DNA from: Clostridium sp. UBA4746
GTDB lineage: Bacteria > Bacillota > Clostridia > Clostridiales > Clostridiaceae
Assembly (NCBI GenBank): GCA_002403785.1
Contig: DHIM01000011.1
Location: 684 to 7,443, forward strand
Reading direction: 5' to 3'
DNA: 6,760 bases
Notes under the pieces: generated by a model
Databases searched by the model: none
What the model saw: only the letters and a program-made list of their open reading frames with translations
Told to the model about the DNA's origin: nothing
Program-made: the position numbers and the translations under genes
Shown here: piece after piece, positions 5,669 through 6,760 of the stretch
How the letters are laid out: every line of letters begins with the position of its first letter
How positions within the stretch are numbered: position 1 is the first letter of the stretch

Positions 5669-5685
5669 CTCTAAACTTATGTCAA
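5657..5685 (-). promoter_or_regulatory. Strong sigma-A-type promoter for the radical SAM-comB operon
   Basis: On the minus strand a perfect -35 TTGACA (5685-5680), a 17-bp spacer and -10 TAAAAT (5662-5657, one mismatch) predict a start near 5650. This leaves a ~50-nt leader to the TTG start at 5598. A 13-bp palindrome TTATAGtCTATAA (5693-5705) lies 7 nt upstream of the -35. The -35 and its next five bases (TTGACATAAGT) are identical to those of the ABC-F promoter. Confidence 0.65.
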
Positions 5686-5717
5686 TTATACCTTATAGTC
5701 TATAAACAGTGTATAAA

Positions 5718-6760
5718 TTATAATTTGTTCACTTTAAAGTTATTTAAATCTAATTTCCATTTGCCAATAATCTTTTTTTGTGAGGCATCACCCTTTGATT
5801 TAGGAATTACTTCATAAGTCATATTGTCCTCACCAAAAGAAGAAAATATTATTTGAAATTTTTCTATAGGATATTTTTTTTGGAAATTAACAGGGATCAT
5901 ATCTCCATTGTCTACTTGATAAACCCTAATATATTTACCCATTTTTTCCTTATTGTATTGAACAAGCATGTATTTTTCATCTAAAGAGAATGTCATAAAC
6001 TCAACTTTGCAATTCACTAATATATCTATTGGAATTAATTCCTTTCCAATTGGTTTCTCCTTAGCTATTTCTTCTGACCCTCCATTGTTTGGAGACTGAT
6101 CCATTGGACTTCCAGAACCTCCCTGAACAGCTAATGATTCATCAATATAAACAATACCTATAAATGAATTTTTATCGTAGGTACTAACTGCAAGTTTATC
6201 GCCTTCATAGCTAAAATTTATAGGACTAAATTTTTTTATTGGGACTGGTATTTTATACAAGTGTGCTTTATCCTCTTTTGCATATGCATATTTAGGAAGT
6301 CCAGATTCATCAATAATTAAGTTGGTTTTAACATTAGTTTTATCTCTAAATCTAATACCTATACTCTCCACAAAAGCTTCCTTTTGTGGTGCACTAATAA
6401 TTTCACTTACTTTGTATTTTGATCCCTCTTTAACAATTTTAATAGAATATTCATCTAAGCAAGACAATGAACTTACCATGGATGTTCTTGTAACTCTAAC
6501 CTTAAAAATCCCACTTTTACCAACTTCATTGATTTCTGTGACTTTATAACCCTTTATCTTCAAATCACTTATTGGCATATTGGATGATTTTTGTAACAAA
6601 TCCTTAGTATATAATTTTTTACCCTTCTCGTAATCTCCCTTCATTATAAAAGTCATATAACTCTCAACTATATTACCTGCTGTTTCAATGCCAAAATCAT
6701 TAATTTTGGTATTACCTTCCTCACCCTTATTTGAGCAACTCGTTAAAGACAAGATACAAA
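5718..6760 (-). CDS. Putative lipoprotein, NTF2-like plus propeller-like regions, 5'-truncated
   Basis: The frame runs to the window edge without a stop. The first complete codons read C-I-L-S-L-T-S-C-S-N-K-G, the end of a signal peptide with lipobox LTSC, so the mature protein (339 residues) should be lipidated on that cysteine and face outward from the membrane. The true start lies just beyond the window; the TTG at 6752 is an internal Leu codon. After a short polar tether, residues ~20-115 counted from that codon (AGNIVESYMTFIMKGDYEKG, later KYKVSEI) look like an NTF2-like fold. The second half has two motifs like TolB/WD40 propeller strands (NFSYEGDKLAVSTYD, TFSLDEKYMLVQYN). Between them is a Gly/Ser/Pro/Asn linker (~211-228). 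Neither domain call is certain and the role is unknown. It ends 32 bp before the -35 of the next operon on the same strand. Confidence 0.8.
   Translation of the reverse strand, partial: CILSLTSCSNKGEEGNTKINDFGIETAGNIVESYMTFIMKGDYEKGKKLYTKDLLQKSSNMPISDLKIKGYKVTEINEVGKSGIFKVRVTRTSMVSSLSCLDEYSIKIVKEGSKYKVSEIISAPQKEAFVESIGIRFRDKTNVKTNLIIDESGLPKYAYAKEDKAHLYKIPVPIKKFSPINFSYEGDKLAVSTYDKNSFIGIVYIDESLAVQGGSGSPMDQSPNNGGSEEIAKEKPIGKELIPIDILVNCKVEFMTFSLDEKYMLVQYNKEKMGKYIRVYQVDNGDMIPVNFQKKYPIEKFQIIFSSFGEDNMTYEVIPKSKGDASQKKIIGKWKLDLNNFKVNKL

Noticed and set aside
6750..6752. TTG as the start of the lipoprotein
   Set aside because: It would leave only four residues before the lipobox cysteine, too short for a signal peptide; it is an internal Leu codon and the gene continues past the window.
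1..6760. CRISPR array, tRNA, rRNA, insertion sequence or prophage genes
   Set aside because: No regularly spaced repeats, cloverleaf sequences, transposase or phage motifs were found on either strand.

Overview
The window looks like chromosomal DNA from a low-G+C, spore-former-type Firmicute, most likely Clostridium or a close relative. The grounds are very A+T-rich intergenic DNA, AGA/ATA/TTA-rich codon use, strong purine-rich Shine-Dalgarno (SD) sites (AGGAGG, AAGGGGAG), sigma-A-like promoters, and the protein families present. I see no insertion sequence, phage gene, tRNA, rRNA or CRISPR array.

Layout. (1) Bases 1-521, plus strand: the 3' part of an unrecognised gene whose start lies outside the window. 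It converges on (2) 628-2184, minus strand: a complete ABC-F ATPase, closest in my judgement to Bacillus YfmM. A 16-bp hairpin between them probably terminates both. (3) Bases 2185-2546: a 362-nt divergent regulatory region. It holds a minus promoter and a roughly 170-nt leader for the ABC-F gene, a plus promoter for the next gene, and a perfect 22-bp palindrome just before that gene's SD. (4) 2547-3722, plus: an RlmI/RlmK-like SAM-dependent rRNA large-subunit methyltransferase with an N-terminal PUA domain. (5) 3723-3890: a convergent terminator region with a 17-bp inverted repeat enclosing an 88-nt structure. (6) 3891-4595 and 4642-5598, minus: a ComB-type 2-phosphosulfolactate phosphatase homologue and, upstream of it, a YhcC/YtqA (TIGR01212) radical SAM protein. 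They are 46 bp apart and probably one transcript from a good promoter at 5657-5685. That promoter is overlapped by a perfect 20-bp-arm palindrome. (7) 5718-6760, minus: a lipoprotein cut by the window edge, with a visible lipobox, an NTF2-like N-terminal region and beta-propeller-like C-terminal motifs.

Functional reading. The divergent ABC-F and rRNA methyltransferase genes both act on the ribosome, so they form a plausible small translation-related locus. The most interesting non-coding signal is the ABC-F leader. It has a promoter overlapped by a dyad and a start region (TGTGCC) able to pair with GGCACA about 60 nt downstream. It also has a candidate 24-codon leader peptide with its own SD, whose reading would disrupt that pairing. 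This resembles the attenuation leaders known for antibiotic-resistance ABC-F genes, but it is inference from sequence alone. The radical SAM/ComB pair is a conserved-hypothetical-type operon. ComB is named for coenzyme M synthesis, yet no other coenzyme M gene is visible here, so its real substrate in this organism is open.
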